Assembly (NCBI GenBank): GCA_964550985.1
Contig: CAZKBM010000031.1
Span: 1-31,895, forward strand
Source: JAAYCI01 sp964550985
GTDB lineage: Bacteria > Bacillota > Clostridia > Oscillospirales > Ruminococcaceae
Length of the DNA: 31,895 bases
Reading direction: 5' to 3'
Shown here: one piece after another, positions 31,856 to 31,895 of the stretch
Layout of the letters: every line of letters begins with the position of its first letter
Numbering within the stretch: position 1 is the stretch's first letter
Program-made: the position numbers and the translations under genes
The notes under the pieces: generated by a model
What the model saw: only the letters and a program-made list of their open reading frames with translations
Database searches by the model: none
Told to the model about the DNA's origin: nothing

Positions 31856-31895
31856 ATGGCGGACGTACAAAAGATGCGAAAGAGAAGCCTAGTGG
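31856..31895 (+). CDS. Start of an unidentified gene, cut by the window end
   Basis: An ATG at 31856 preceded by AGGAGG with eight nt spacing. Thirteen codons are visible, giving MADVQKMRKRSLV, basic at positions 6-10, which could be the cytoplasmic start of a membrane protein. Too short to identify. It follows the peptide importer on the same strand. Confidence 0.6.
   Translation, partial: MADVQKMRKRSLV

Overview
The window looks like a chromosomal stretch of an anaerobic, moderately GC-rich member of the Clostridia, probably an Oscillospirales-type gut organism. The inference rests on strong AGGAGG-type ribosome binding sites, frequent TTG/GTG starts, two DUF3048 (YerB-like) lipoproteins, a split ThrE exporter and Ala-rich lipoprotein tails. 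UGA serves as a normal stop for several genes (for example the AraC, XRE and DUF1212 genes). No rRNA, tRNA, CRISPR array, phage gene or transposase gene was seen.

Layout. (1) 1-3.7 kb: a sugar-type solute-binding lipoprotein on the minus strand, divergent from two translationally coupled AraC/cupin regulators that probably control it. (2) 3.7-9.2 kb: an intergenic region able to fold into a multi-branched RNA, gapA, an orphan sensor-kinase-like protein whose H-box lacks the phospho-accepting histidine, and two tandem DUF3048 lipoproteins, each with its own terminator. (3) 9.3-12.0 kb, minus strand: a leader-like small ORF, an EamA permease, a split ThrE-type exporter (DUF1212 plus DUF3815) and a TfoX C-terminal-domain protein. 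In the last, an in-frame UGA sits at a position where, from memory, relatives carry Cys; a short hairpin that fits the bacterial SECIS rules follows. (4) 12.1-15.7 kb, minus strand: a phenylacetate-CoA-ligase-like AMP-forming enzyme, and tdh-kbl (threonine to glycine plus acetyl-CoA).

(5) 15.9-31.9 kb reads as one functional theme: uptake and breakdown of proline/hydroxyproline-containing peptides, such as collagen fragments. It holds a prolidase-like metal amidohydrolase, a divergent XRE-cupin regulator with a perfect dyad inside the amidohydrolase promoter, an M24 Xaa-Pro peptidase, a proline racemase/hydroxyproline epimerase, a four-gene Fe-S/flavin amine dehydrogenase, a DapA-family lyase that in this context fits 1-pyrroline-4-hydroxy-2-carboxylate deaminase, and a complete five-gene oligopeptide ABC importer. 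The proposed flow is peptide import, Xaa-Pro cleavage, epimerisation of trans-4-hydroxy-L-proline to the D-isomer, oxidation, and deamination to 2-oxoglutarate semialdehyde. The final semialdehyde dehydrogenase is not in the window. The peptidase and epimerase operons have near-identical promoters (TTGATT, 17 bp, TACTAT).

Also present are a 164-bp MITE-like inverted-repeat element (18505-18668) and several long perfect stem-loops between genes. All function calls come from reading motifs and context; no database search was run.
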